Shown here one piece after another: positions 1 to 7,507 of a DNA stretch of 15,688 bases. The notes under the pieces were generated by a model. The model searched no databases. It was not told the origin of the DNA and was given only the letters and a program-made list of their open reading frames with translations. How positions within the stretch are numbered: the first letter of the stretch is position 1; each line of letters begins with the position of its first letter. This stretch comes from Paracoccaceae bacterium. GTDB taxonomy: Bacteria > Pseudomonadota > Alphaproteobacteria > Rhodobacterales > Rhodobacteraceae. The stretch covers positions 1-15,688 of the forward strand of contig JAFIEC010000194.1 of assembly GCA_020832725.1 (NCBI GenBank). The letters run 5' to 3'. Made by a program: the position numbers and the translations under genes.

Positions 1-626
1 TCCTCGACAGGCAGATCGTAGCGCCGCGCCAGAAAGCCGCTCATCAGCGTCAGGCCGATATAGATCAGGACACCCGGCAGGATGCCGGCGATGAACAGTT
101 GGCCGACCGAGATATTGGCGATCGAGGCCAGCAGGATGAACATGATCGAGGGTGGGATGATCGGCGCCATCGAGGCGGCAGCCGAGATCACGCCCGCCGA
201 AAAACGCGCCGAATAGCCCCGACGCTTCATTTCCGGGATCAGGACCGATCCCGTCGCCGCAGCGTCGGCTACCGCAGAGCCGGAGATCCCCGCCATCATC
301 AGGTTGCTGGTGATGCCGACATTGGCCAGGCCGCCCGGGCGATGGGCCACAAGGCTTGCCGCGAAGGTGATCAGGCGACGGGTGACCCCCGTCTTGGTCA
401 TCAGGACCCCGGCAAAGACGAACATCGGGATGGCCAGCAGGGCAAAACTGTCGACCCCCGCGGTCATGCGCTGCGAGAACATGACCGGGTTGACCGCGCG
501 CGCGTCGAACCATCCGGTCTGGCTGAGGCCGATATAGGCCAGTGCCGCAAGGCCCACGGAATAGGCGATGTCGGTGCCCAGCAGGACAAGCACGAACAGC
601 AGCACGATGACGATCGTCAGGAGCAT
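1..626 (-). CDS. dctM: TRAP transporter large permease, DctM family (3' end cut by window edge)
   Basis: The large membrane subunit of a TRAP transporter carries the translocation path for ion-driven uptake of organic acids or similar solutes handed over by a periplasmic binding protein. About 208 N-terminal residues are visible and the C-terminal half lies off the left edge. They show a hydrophobic N-terminal helix, the stretch SFALLAIPMFVFAGVLM, a loop with GISGSAVADAAATGSVLIPEM, and SMAPIIPPSIMFI, all typical of DctM. The ATG at 626-624 is preceded by a GGGAGGGG ribosome binding site and lies 40 bp after the small-permease stop, so the two genes form an operon. The substrate cannot be read from a permease. 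The binding protein is not in the window and may follow to the left. Confidence 0.93.
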   Translation of the reverse strand, partial: MLLTIVIVLLFVLVLLGTDIAYSVGLAALAYIGLSQTGWFDARAVNPVMFSQRMTAGVDSFALLAIPMFVFAGVLMTKTGVTRRLITFAASLVAHRPGGLANVGITSNLMMAGISGSAVADAAATGSVLIPEMKRRGYSARFSAGVISAAASMAPIIPPSIMFILLASIANISVGQLFIAGILPGVLIYIGLTLMSGFLARRYDLPVE

Positions 627-666
627 CGGCGCGCACCCCTCCCAAGGCCAGGCAAGTGCCTCCCGC

Positions 667-1179
667 TCATTCGTAACCTCCGCCGCCTGATCCGGATTCA
701 TCGACCCCGCCTCGCAGGATCACCCAGATGCGATAGAACTCGTTGATGAGCAGCAGGATGCAGCCCAGCGGCATCGCCAGGAATTTCCACCCCTCGGCCA
801 GGCCCGTGGCCCTCGATCGGACATTGAAGGTCAGCTCCAGCACGGGAATCGAGTACCAGATCAGCACCACGAGCATGCCGACGATGGCGAGATGCACGAT
901 CAGCTCGATGATCCGGCGCGGCCCGCGCGGCACCATGTCGATGACCACCGTCATGCGGATGTTCGCACCGGCCAGATCGGCGAAACCCGCCCCGATGAAG
1001 ATCATCCAGATGAACAGGATCTTGGGAACTTCCTCGCCCCAGCGGGGCGGCGCGCTGAAGAAATAGCGCATGACGATCGAGTAGAGCACGAGGGCGGTAA
1101 ACGTCACCAACACCGCGCCGGCGATGATTCCACCGACCGTGTAGGCTTTGTCCTTCCAGCTCTCTTCGCGCATCGCCAT
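667..1179 (-). CDS. dctQ: TRAP transporter small permease, DctQ family
   Basis: This 170-residue protein is the small membrane subunit of the TRAP transporter and partners the DctM protein encoded next to it. Four hydrophobic segments are visible at about residues 13-36, 50-70, 88-108 and 131-153. Typical DctQ features are RYFFSAPPRWGEEVPKILF after the first helix and the FADLAGANIRM stretch after the second. Length is normal for the family. The ATG at 1179 has a GGAGG eight bases upstream. A second in-frame ATG two codons later is a less likely start. It is the first gene of the leftward operon and faces the hydrolase gene across a roughly 200-bp divergent region. The substrate is unknown. 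Confidence 0.92.
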   Translation of the reverse strand: MAMREESWKDKAYTVGGIIAGAVLVTFTALVLYSIVMRYFFSAPPRWGEEVPKILFIWMIFIGAGFADLAGANIRMTVVIDMVPRGPRRIIELIVHLAIVGMLVVLIWYSIPVLELTFNVRSRATGLAEGWKFLAMPLGCILLLINEFYRIWVILRGGVDESGSGGGGYE

Positions 1180-1229
1180 GCAGGCATCCTCCGCGCCACA
1201 TTGCGCCGCAGCGCTCCGACAACCCTGTT

Positions 1230-1256
1230 CTGTTCAGCACATGGCAGCATGAACAG
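1230..1256. promoter_or_regulatory. Inverted repeat, possible operator in the divergent intergenic region
   Basis: Perfect 7-bp arms CTGTTCA and TGAACAG are separated by 13 bp, so equivalent positions are about 20 bp apart, near two helical turns. It lies between the TRAP operon and the hydrolase gene, where a regulator could control both. The regulator is not in the window and no family can be assigned. It could also be chance. Confidence 0.35.
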
Positions 1257-1302
1257 TCCACAAGGCTGTCTGCCCTCCGCTTGACCGAATGTTCTATAGA
1301 TG

Positions 1303-1315
1303 GGACAGCTTGTCC
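1303..1315. promoter_or_regulatory. Short inverted repeat, possible operator
   Basis: GGACA and TGTCC are separated by GCT and lie next to a TATAGA hexamer at 1295-1300. This is the second dyad in the same divergent region and sits about 60 bp upstream of the hydrolase start. A repeat this short can arise by chance. Confidence 0.3.
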
Positions 1316-1377
1316 ACGGTTTTTTAACAATTCACCTCGCCCGCAAGGGCACTGCAGACAGGGAAAGGGGCGGGAAC

Positions 1378-2232
1378 ATGGCGCGGATCATACGCGGATT
1401 CGTCGATTCCGGCGGCTATCAGGTGCATTTCCGACGGACAGGAGAGAACGGGCAGGGCACACCTCTTGTGCTCATCCATCCCTCTCCGGGTTCGTCGCGG
1501 CAACTGGAGGGGCTGATGGGGGCGCTGGCAACCCGGGGGGTGGCATGCCTTGCGCCCGACACGGCAGGGAACGGCGATTCGGAGCCTCTGGCGATGCCGC
1601 GCCCCGAAATCCGCGACCTTGCCGACCATGCCTTTGCCGCGCTCGATGCCCTGATCCCCGGACCGTTCGACCTCTACGGAAGTCACACCGGCGCGTCCAT
1701 TGCCATGGAGATCGCCATCGCGCAGCCGCAAAGGGTCCGGCGGCTGGTGATAGAGGGAATGGGGCTATACGCTGCGGACCTCCAATCCGACATCCTCGAG
1801 CATTATGCCCGCGAGATCCGCCCCGATCTCGAGGCGACGCACCTGATGAAGGTCTGGCACTTCTGCCGCGACCAGTTCCTCTTCTGGCCCTATTACAACC
1901 GCACGGCTGCGGGGCGGCTGCCCGACGGTCTGCCCGATGCCGAGAGCCTGCATGATTTCACTGTCGAGGTGCTCAAGGCGATGCGCAGCTATCACCTCTC
2001 CTACCGGGCCGCGTTCCGCCATCCCAAGCGGGAGCGGCTGCCGCTGCTGTCTGTGCCGACGCTGGCGATCTGCTCTCCGTCGGACATGCTGTACAGCTTT
2101 CACGAAGAGGTCGCGGACCTGATCCCGGGCGCCAGTCGGGCAACCCTTCCGGCCTGGAGCGACCCGGATTTTCACACGGTGACGGCCGAGGCCATCGCCG
2201 GGTTCCTGAACGCGGAGGAGGACCAGACATGA
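1378..2232 (+). CDS. Alpha/beta-fold hydrolase with an atypical His nucleophile elbow
   Basis: This 284-residue protein has the alpha/beta-hydrolase layout: LVLIHPSPGSS (about 30-40, oxyanion region), CLAPDTAGNGDSE (57-69), the elbow YGSHTGA (100-106), PTLAICSPSD (acid D236) and DPDFH (His266). The elbow residue that is normally Ser, Asp or Cys in G-x-Nuc-x-G is His103; Ser102 is one place too early. The protein is therefore either a variant enzyme or not a classical esterase. I chose the ATG at 1378 because an A/G-rich GAAAGGGGCGGG element precedes it and the fold starts right after it. An upstream in-frame ATG at 1300 would add 26 residues with no family character. The stop overlaps the next start (ATGA), so the two genes are translationally coupled. 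Being divergent from a TRAP operon suggests breakdown of the imported solute (inference). Confidence 0.85.
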   Translation: MARIIRGFVDSGGYQVHFRRTGENGQGTPLVLIHPSPGSSRQLEGLMGALATRGVACLAPDTAGNGDSEPLAMPRPEIRDLADHAFAALDALIPGPFDLYGSHTGASIAMEIAIAQPQRVRRLVIEGMGLYAADLQSDILEHYAREIRPDLEATHLMKVWHFCRDQFLFWPYYNRTAAGRLPDGLPDAESLHDFTVEVLKAMRSYHLSYRAAFRHPKRERLPLLSVPTLAICSPSDMLYSFHEEVADLIPGASRATLPAWSDPDFHTVTAEAIAGFLNAEEDQT

Positions 2233-2873
2233 ACGGGACCGCGCGTCTTCTGGAGAATTGCGGCGCCGTGATCTTCATCGCCTATACCGTGCCCGCCGAT
2301 GCCGTGGCGCGCGGCTATGCGCCCTGGCTGGTCGAGGTGGACAATCCCTTCTTCAATGCGATCCCGGGCACGCTGCATTATGCCAATTGGCGCGTGACGC
2401 GCTCCACCGGGCACACGCCGCCGGTCTGGGACTGGTTCGACTTTCAGGGACTGACCACGCAGGAGGATCTGGAGCGGGTCTGGTTCAACCCCGATCTCGA
2501 TCGCTTTCGCGCCGAATGGCTGCGGCTGTGGGGCTATGGCCGGGGCACAGCCCCCGAAGTCCTGCGCCACGCCTATCTTCTGCGCCCTGTCGGCACGCCC
2601 ATAGCTGGCCGGGCATCGGGACGGCTGCAGCTTGCCGGCGGAACCGGAACCCCGCCCGAAGGCATGGCGGCCGACATGCTGTTCGCAGTGGAGGGCGTGC
2701 TGTCCAAGCACTTCTCGGGGGGCGAGGGGCAGGCACCGGGCTGGTTGCGGCCCGCCTCGGATGGAAACCCGCTCGGCCTTGACTGGCTGGCGGTGACCTA
2801 TGGCGACGGTCCCGCGCCAACCCCGGGGGATCTTGCGCTCGAGGCCGAACTGGCGGCGGCACCGGACCCCTAG
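2229..2873 (+). CDS. Conserved-looking hypothetical protein coupled to the hydrolase
   Basis: This 214-residue soluble protein matches no family I recognise. Its start overlaps the hydrolase stop by 4 bp (ATGA), so the two are very probably made together and act on the same pathway. It has no signal peptide and no membrane helix beyond a mildly hydrophobic AVIFIAYTV near residues 13-21. It is rich in Trp and aromatic residues in the first half: APWLVEVDNPFF (31-42), PGTLHYANWRV (46-56) and VWDWFDF (66-72). The pattern of a short strand, a W-containing turn and then an xPGxxxxxNWRV strand faintly recalls ferredoxin-like dimeric alpha/beta-barrel proteins. That is a weak guess. Codon use matches the neighbours. 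The stop is 9 bp from the stop of the convergent gene. Confidence 0.75.
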   Translation: MNGTARLLENCGAVIFIAYTVPADAVARGYAPWLVEVDNPFFNAIPGTLHYANWRVTRSTGHTPPVWDWFDFQGLTTQEDLERVWFNPDLDRFRAEWLRLWGYGRGTAPEVLRHAYLLRPVGTPIAGRASGRLQLAGGTGTPPEGMAADMLFAVEGVLSKHFSGGEGQAPGWLRPASDGNPLGLDWLAVTYGDGPAPTPGDLALEAELAAAPDP

Positions 2874-2876
2874 TTT

Positions 2877-2889
2877 GCGCTGTCAGCGC
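2877..2889. terminator. Weak dyad between convergent genes, possible terminator
   Basis: GCGCT-GTC-AGCGC forms a 5-bp stem in the 9-bp gap between two convergent genes and runs into the end of the GGDEF-EAL gene. There is no following T tract on either strand, so an intrinsic terminator is doubtful. Confidence 0.2.
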
Positions 2890-5555
2890 GCCTCGCGGGT
2901 ATCCTCGTCCATGAAGCGCGCCTCGAAGGCATCCACGCTCAGGGGCGCGCCGCACAGATAGCCCTGCACCGCATCGCATCCCTCGCGGCGCAGCCAATCG
3001 AGCTGGGTTTCCGTCTCCACGCCCTCGGCCACGCTGCGCAGTCCCAGCGCACGGGTGATGGCGATGATGGCGCGGATGATCTCCTCGCCCCCGGATTCAC
3101 CGGGCTCTCCGATGGTCTGGACAAAGCTGCGGTCGATCTTGAGTTCGGACAGCTCCATCTTGTGCAGATAGGACAGCGAGGAATACCCCGTCCCGAAATC
3201 ATCGACCGACACCTCCATCCCCGCCTTGCGCAGATGGGCGATGTTCTCGCGTGCCGTGGGCGTGAGCAGTGCCATCGATGTCTCGGTCAGCTCGACAGAC
3301 ATGTCGGTGGACCCGAGGCCAGCCCGACGCAACGTCGCAAGCAGCATCTCGGAGATGCCGGGCATGCCCATGAACTGGGCAGAAATATTGACGCTGACCC
3401 TGGAGCGCAGCCCCGCGCGGCGCCATTTCGCCGCCTGCTCCGAGGCAAGCTGGATGACCCGGCGGTCGATCTCCCGCACCATGCCGGTCTCTTCGGCCAA
3501 CGGGATGAACTCGGCAGGCCCCACAGCGCCAAGCTCCGGGTCGTTCCATCGCAGAAGGGCCTCTGCACCGATCATGCGGGGAGGGCTGTCCAGATCGAAT
3601 TGCGGCTGGAAGACCAGGCTCAGCCGCCCCTCGTCAAGACACCGCCCCAACGCCCGCACCACCGCCGAGCGGCGTTCCTCCTTGTTGAAGACCGCCTGCG
3701 TCAGCACCGCATGGCGGTTCCGACCGCCGCGCTTGGCCTCGAACAGCGCGATGTCGGCGGCAGTCATCAGCCCGGGCCATTCCTCGCCATGCTCGGGAAA
3801 CATCACCACGCCAACGCTGACCGTGACCGCGACCTGATGCTCCCTCAGGGTGATCGGCCGTGAGACCGCGTGGCGGATGTTCTGCGCCAGCCTTTCTGCC
3901 GCCTCAAGGTTCATCCCGCGCGCCAGCAACATGAATTCGTCGCCGCCCATCCGGGCGAGAAGCGTGCCTTCTCCGACGATCGCGCGCAGCCGCTCGGCCA
4001 TGGCGCGCAGGACGGTGTCGCCGGCCTCGTGGCGCATGGTGTCGTTGACCGACTTGAAATTGTCGATGTCCAGCATCAGCACCGCAATGGTCTCGCCCCG
4101 GCTGCGGGCTTCGGCCAGCATCTTCGACGCCTGCTCGGACAACGCGCGGCGATTGGGCAGCGTCGTCAGCGTATCCTCCAGGGCAAGGCGTTCGAGGTTG
4201 CGGGCGGACTCGTCCTCAGCGGTGATGTCGGTGGCGGTCAGCACGACCTCTGCACCGCCCACAGGACGCGGCAGGTTGGCGGCATTGACCGAGATCAGCC
4301 TCCAGCCGCCATTCGGCAACCGCAGCCTGTAGCGCAACCCGCGCTGTTCCTCGCCCCGCTCGAGCACAAGCCGGTGCGGCAGCGTATCGGCGGGCACGGG
4401 GCTGCCATTCTCGTGTTCAAGCGGCCATTCGGTCTGATCGTAGGCAACGGCCTCTCCCGCACGGCGTCGCAGCCGCAGCACGCGCTCTGCCTCGTCATTG
4501 GCGAACACGATCTGACCATCCGCATCGGTGGCCACGATCGCCGACATGGACGTGCGCAACACGCTCAGGAACAACCGCCGCTGATCCTCGAGCTCTTCCT
4601 CGAGGCGCTTGCGGTCCGTGATGACGGTTTCCACCGACACATGGCCCGCAAAATTCCCGTCGGGCTCGACGATCGGCTGGATATTGAAGCGGACCCAGTA
4701 GGGAACGCCGTGGCGGTCGTAGTTGATCATCTCGCCTTCAAAGCTGGTACGTGTCGCAAGGGCGTGACTGACCGCCGCCACTACGTCCGGGTCGCTTTCG
4801 GGCCCACGCACTATCGGGGCGAGCGATTTGCCACGCAATTCCTCAAGGGTAAAGCCTGTCTGCTGCTCGAAGGGGCGATTGACCCACACGACCCGCCCCT
4901 CGCTGTCCACCACGATGACGAGGTTGGTCATCACCTCCACGATACGGCCAAGGCGCATGCGTGCCGCCTCGGCTGCGCGGGCACTCTCGCGGGCATGCTC
5001 GGCGATACGTTCCGCCTCGTGTCGGAACAGATGCGTGCCGATCGCATCGGCCGCCGAGCGCAGGAGCGCCACCTCGCCTGCGTTGAAGGGCGCACGCGGT
5101 GCAACCGCATCAAAGCCCAGAAAACCGGTGAGATTATAGCCATCGGTCAGCGGCACGGCGACCACGGCCTTGATGTCCTGCATCTCCAGAACGGCCTTTT
5201 CGGGACTGTCGTCAGGCAGGTCGGCGACGTTGGGGATGTCGATCACCCGATCCTCGCGGAAACGCGCGATCCATGGCTCGACCGTGGCGAAATCGAGGCT
5301 CTGCAGATGCTCGATCATGGGCTCTATGCCCTCGGCGCACCATTCGTGACTGTTGTAGACGGTCTCGCTGCCGCGAAACCGGAATACATAGGCCCGATCC
5401 ACCCGGCAGAACGCACCCAGATGGGACAGCGCGTCGTTGATCGCCGCATCGAGGTTCTCGGGCGTCGCGCGCAACAGGCTGCGCAGCAGGCCCACAAAAA
5501 CCTGCTGCCCCTCGACCAGGCGATGCAAGGCCGAGTCGGCCTCTTCGTTTTGCAT
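2883..5555 (-). CDS. GAF-PAS-PAS-GGDEF-EAL cyclic-di-GMP enzyme
   Basis: This is an 890-residue cytosolic sensor enzyme that makes and/or degrades cyclic di-GMP. Domains: GAF about 22-185, PAS 200-315, PAS 325-448, GGDEF 452-610, EAL 625-880. The cyclase motif GGDEF (537-541) and the DIDNFK metal/substrate segment are intact. The phosphodiesterase residues are also intact: EALLRW (E665), N723, E755 and E758, DDFGTGYSS (D785, D786), K806, D808, EGVET (E844) and Q864. The inhibitory RxxD site before GGDEF is missing. Neither PAS domain has the LOV cysteine motif. A TTG at 5579 is an alternative start, but the ATG at 5555 has GAGGG just upstream and is preferred. It lies 49 bp after the 7TM-GGDEF gene, probably in one operon. 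Which activity dominates in the cell cannot be read from sequence. Confidence 0.95.
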   Translation of the reverse strand: MQNEEADSALHRLVEGQQVFVGLLRSLLRATPENLDAAINDALSHLGAFCRVDRAYVFRFRGSETVYNSHEWCAEGIEPMIEHLQSLDFATVEPWIARFREDRVIDIPNVADLPDDSPEKAVLEMQDIKAVVAVPLTDGYNLTGFLGFDAVAPRAPFNAGEVALLRSAADAIGTHLFRHEAERIAEHARESARAAEAARMRLGRIVEVMTNLVIVVDSEGRVVWVNRPFEQQTGFTLEELRGKSLAPIVRGPESDPDVVAAVSHALATRTSFEGEMINYDRHGVPYWVRFNIQPIVEPDGNFAGHVSVETVITDRKRLEEELEDQRRLFLSVLRTSMSAIVATDADGQIVFANDEAERVLRLRRRAGEAVAYDQTEWPLEHENGSPVPADTLPHRLVLERGEEQRGLRYRLRLPNGGWRLISVNAANLPRPVGGAEVVLTATDITAEDESARNLERLALEDTLTTLPNRRALSEQASKMLAEARSRGETIAVLMLDIDNFKSVNDTMRHEAGDTVLRAMAERLRAIVGEGTLLARMGGDEFMLLARGMNLEAAERLAQNIRHAVSRPITLREHQVAVTVSVGVVMFPEHGEEWPGLMTAADIALFEAKRGGRNRHAVLTQAVFNKEERRSAVVRALGRCLDEGRLSLVFQPQFDLDSPPRMIGAEALLRWNDPELGAVGPAEFIPLAEETGMVREIDRRVIQLASEQAAKWRRAGLRSRVSVNISAQFMGMPGISEMLLATLRRAGLGSTDMSVELTETSMALLTPTARENIAHLRKAGMEVSVDDFGTGYSSLSYLHKMELSELKIDRSFVQTIGEPGESGGEEIIRAIIAITRALGLRSVAEGVETETQLDWLRREGCDAVQGYLCGAPLSVDAFEARFMDEDTREAR

Positions 5556-5604
5556 GCTTCCCTCTGAGGGCTCGGACAAATATCAACTCAGGCTATCGAT
5601 ACCA

Positions 5605-7293
5605 TCATCCGAAATCCCTCAGAACGGAAGGGGTTTCATTGCCACCGTTCGTGAGGTCGTCAAGATGAACGGTCCGGTTGCGGCCCATCCGCTTGGCGAT
5701 ATAGAGCCGCTGATCAGCCCGTGCAGTCAGCCCGGACAGGGTTTCCCCGTCGCCGGGATACTGCGCCAGCCCTGCCGAGAAGGTGACAATCAGCCGCGCC
5801 GTGTCACCTTCTCGCTGGGGTGTGGGCGTGGCAACGAGCGCTTCGCGCAGCTTTTCCAACCGTGCCCCTGCACCGCCTGCCGTGTCGGAGGGGAACAGGA
5901 TGACGAATTCCTCTCCGCCGACGCGGAACGCATGGGACCGGCCCGGAAGCGCCTCGCGCATCAGCTGCGCAAAATGCCACAGAACCCGATCGCCCGCCGC
6001 GTGACCATGGGTGTCGTTGAGTTCCTTGAAATGGTCGAGGTCGAGTAATGCCAACGTGAAGGCACCCCGTTCCGGCGTGGCCCCGGCAAGCGCGGTGAAA
6101 TAGGTCTCCAGCGCGCGCCGGTTCTCCAGCCCCGTCAGCGGATCGATCAGGGCAAGCCGCTCGGCCTCGTCGCGCAGCGCGCTGATCTGCAGAACCTGGT
6201 CGCGTGTCAGCGCCAGCGCATCTGCCAGCGCCTTTTCGTTCCGGCGCACCTCGGTCATGTCGGTCATGAGGGCCACCGCCCCCAGAGTGACCGTGGCATC
6301 GCCGAGCGGCTGGCGGATGGGCAGCACCTTCAGGGTCAGGTCGCGCCCCCCAAGCGACAGATCGTGGGGCGCGATGGCCACACCTGACCCGACCAGCGCC
6401 TTTTGTATGGGCGCCAGCGCGTGATCCGGCGGTATGCCATCACCCGGGCGCAAATCCGGCAGCAGGACACGCGCAGCGGGGTTCACGCCTGCAACGAGGC
6501 CGTCGGCGTTGATCACCACCACCGGATCCGGCACCTCATAGTAGATGAGGTCACGGGCCAGCACGGTGATGTCGAACATCCTGTTGGTGTAGATCACCCA
6601 GGTGAACATCAGCAGCGTGAAGGCAAAGGCATAGGGTGTCGGGTCAAACCCCATGAACGTCGCCCCCACCCCGATATAGGACAGGTTGGCCAGGAGCGGG
6701 GCGCTGGTTCCGAACAGAAGGATCAGGAAATGCACCCGCATGCTCCGCGGTGCCCTGAATGCCGCGGAGGAAACGATCGCGACCGAGGTGACGAGGAAAA
6801 GATAGAGAACCACGGCTGCCGAATAGAACAGCAGGCCGTGATCGAACACGCCAGACGCGCGCCCGTCCACCACCTCCAGCCGTGTGCCCGCCCCGTAGAA
6901 CAGGCCGTGCAGCGGGTTCGTGGCCGCCATGAGCGTCACGGCAAGCACCAGCAGCCCCGAAATCGTCCATTCGCGGGTCAGCCGGCCCCGGTCGAGACCA
7001 TAGCAGTAGTGGCGCAGGAAGAAGGTCCAGCTGGTGGGCACAAGCACGATCGCGGGCCAGGTGAGTGTGGCCGCCGCGACCTTGCAGGCAAGCGTAGGCG
7101 TCGCCTGCTCGACCGCCGCCGCCAGAAGCCACCAGACCATCGCGGCATTGGAGACAAGGAAGTGCTCTCGTCCGAAGAAATAATCCTGACGCGATGTCCA
7201 GAACATCAGAACCGCAAGGCCGATGGCAGTCGCCAGCGCCATGAAGGCCGGACCATCAAGCCGTCCGGTGGTCAGGCAGGCCACAAGCTCCAT
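5605..7293 (-). CDS. Membrane diguanylate cyclase, 7TM-PAS-GGDEF
   Basis: This 562-residue inner-membrane protein is predicted to make cyclic di-GMP from two GTP. Residues about 1-240 are seven hydrophobic segments of the type also found at the N terminus of some histidine kinases, with the hallmark NPLHGLFY (126-133). A PAS domain follows (about 248-350, VPDPVVVINADGLVAGVNPAAR), then a short coiled linker and GGDEF (about 380-545) with DLDHFK (418-423) and an intact GGEEF (459-463). The RxxD inhibitory site is absent. I chose the ATG at 7293 because AAGGAG lies eight bases upstream. The in-frame ATG at 7323 has no such site and would fall upstream of the likely transcription start. It heads a leftward pair with the GGDEF-EAL gene, so synthesis and turnover may be coordinated. 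Confidence 0.94.
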   Translation of the reverse strand: MELVACLTTGRLDGPAFMALATAIGLAVLMFWTSRQDYFFGREHFLVSNAAMVWWLLAAAVEQATPTLACKVAAATLTWPAIVLVPTSWTFFLRHYCYGLDRGRLTREWTISGLLVLAVTLMAATNPLHGLFYGAGTRLEVVDGRASGVFDHGLLFYSAAVVLYLFLVTSVAIVSSAAFRAPRSMRVHFLILLFGTSAPLLANLSYIGVGATFMGFDPTPYAFAFTLLMFTWVIYTNRMFDITVLARDLIYYEVPDPVVVINADGLVAGVNPAARVLLPDLRPGDGIPPDHALAPIQKALVGSGVAIAPHDLSLGGRDLTLKVLPIRQPLGDATVTLGAVALMTDMTEVRRNEKALADALALTRDQVLQISALRDEAERLALIDPLTGLENRRALETYFTALAGATPERGAFTLALLDLDHFKELNDTHGHAAGDRVLWHFAQLMREALPGRSHAFRVGGEEFVILFPSDTAGGAGARLEKLREALVATPTPQREGDTARLIVTFSAGLAQYPGDGETLSGLTARADQRLYIAKRMGRNRTVHLDDLTNGGNETPSVLRDFG

Positions 7294-7325
7294 TGAAGAG
7301 GCTCCTTCACCGATCCCGGTCATAC

Positions 7326-7354
7326 TTTATCAATGTGACATGGGATATGGGCAA
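7326..7354 (-). promoter_or_regulatory. Candidate sigma70-type promoter for the diguanylate cyclase pair
   Basis: On the minus strand TTGCCC (7354-7349) and GATAAA (7331-7326) are separated by 17 bp, each matching four of six consensus positions. Transcription would begin near 7319, about 26 bases before the ATG at 7293, leaving room for its AAGGAG site. The call comes from reading the pattern by eye only. Confidence 0.35.
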
Positions 7355-7507
7355 AAAAATGTCTCTCGGCTATTGTGATGGATCAGCATCGGGACGAGAT
7401 AACCGTATTCGTCTGTCGACACGCTCCACGCGCGCGCCGGATAGCCGGACGGGAACATGCCTGGCTGCGGCGAAGGAACGGACTGACTGAACAGGAGACC
7501 GCACGCC

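Noticed and set aside
99..746. Plus-strand open frame over the TRAP genes
   Set aside because: It consists of Arg/Asp/His-rich sequence antisense to DctM and DctQ, both of which show clear family motifs.
4640..4960. PAS domain of the GGDEF-EAL protein as a blue-light LOV sensor
   Set aside because: The flavin-binding GxNCRFLQ-type motif with its cysteine is absent; the segment reads GKSLAPIVRGPESD.
3870..5567. Long open frame (565 codons) on the plus strand opposite the GGDEF-EAL gene
   Set aside because: Its His/Arg/Gly-rich translation shows no domain and it lies fully antisense to a gene with intact catalytic motifs. Long antisense frames are usual at this GC content.
5560..5570. 11-bp palindrome CCCTCTGAGGG as an operator
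   Set aside because: It coincides with the GAGGG ribosome binding site of the GGDEF-EAL gene, which is enough to explain half of it; too short to claim more.
6403..7296. Open frame on the plus strand opposite the 7TM-GGDEF gene
   Set aside because: The translation is rich in His, Arg and Gln, has no hydrophobic or domain pattern, and is explained as a shadow of the real gene.
7294..7323. Upstream ATG start for the 7TM cyclase (7323)
   Set aside because: It has no ribosome binding site and would lie at or before the predicted transcription start, whereas the ATG at 7293 has AAGGAG eight bases upstream.
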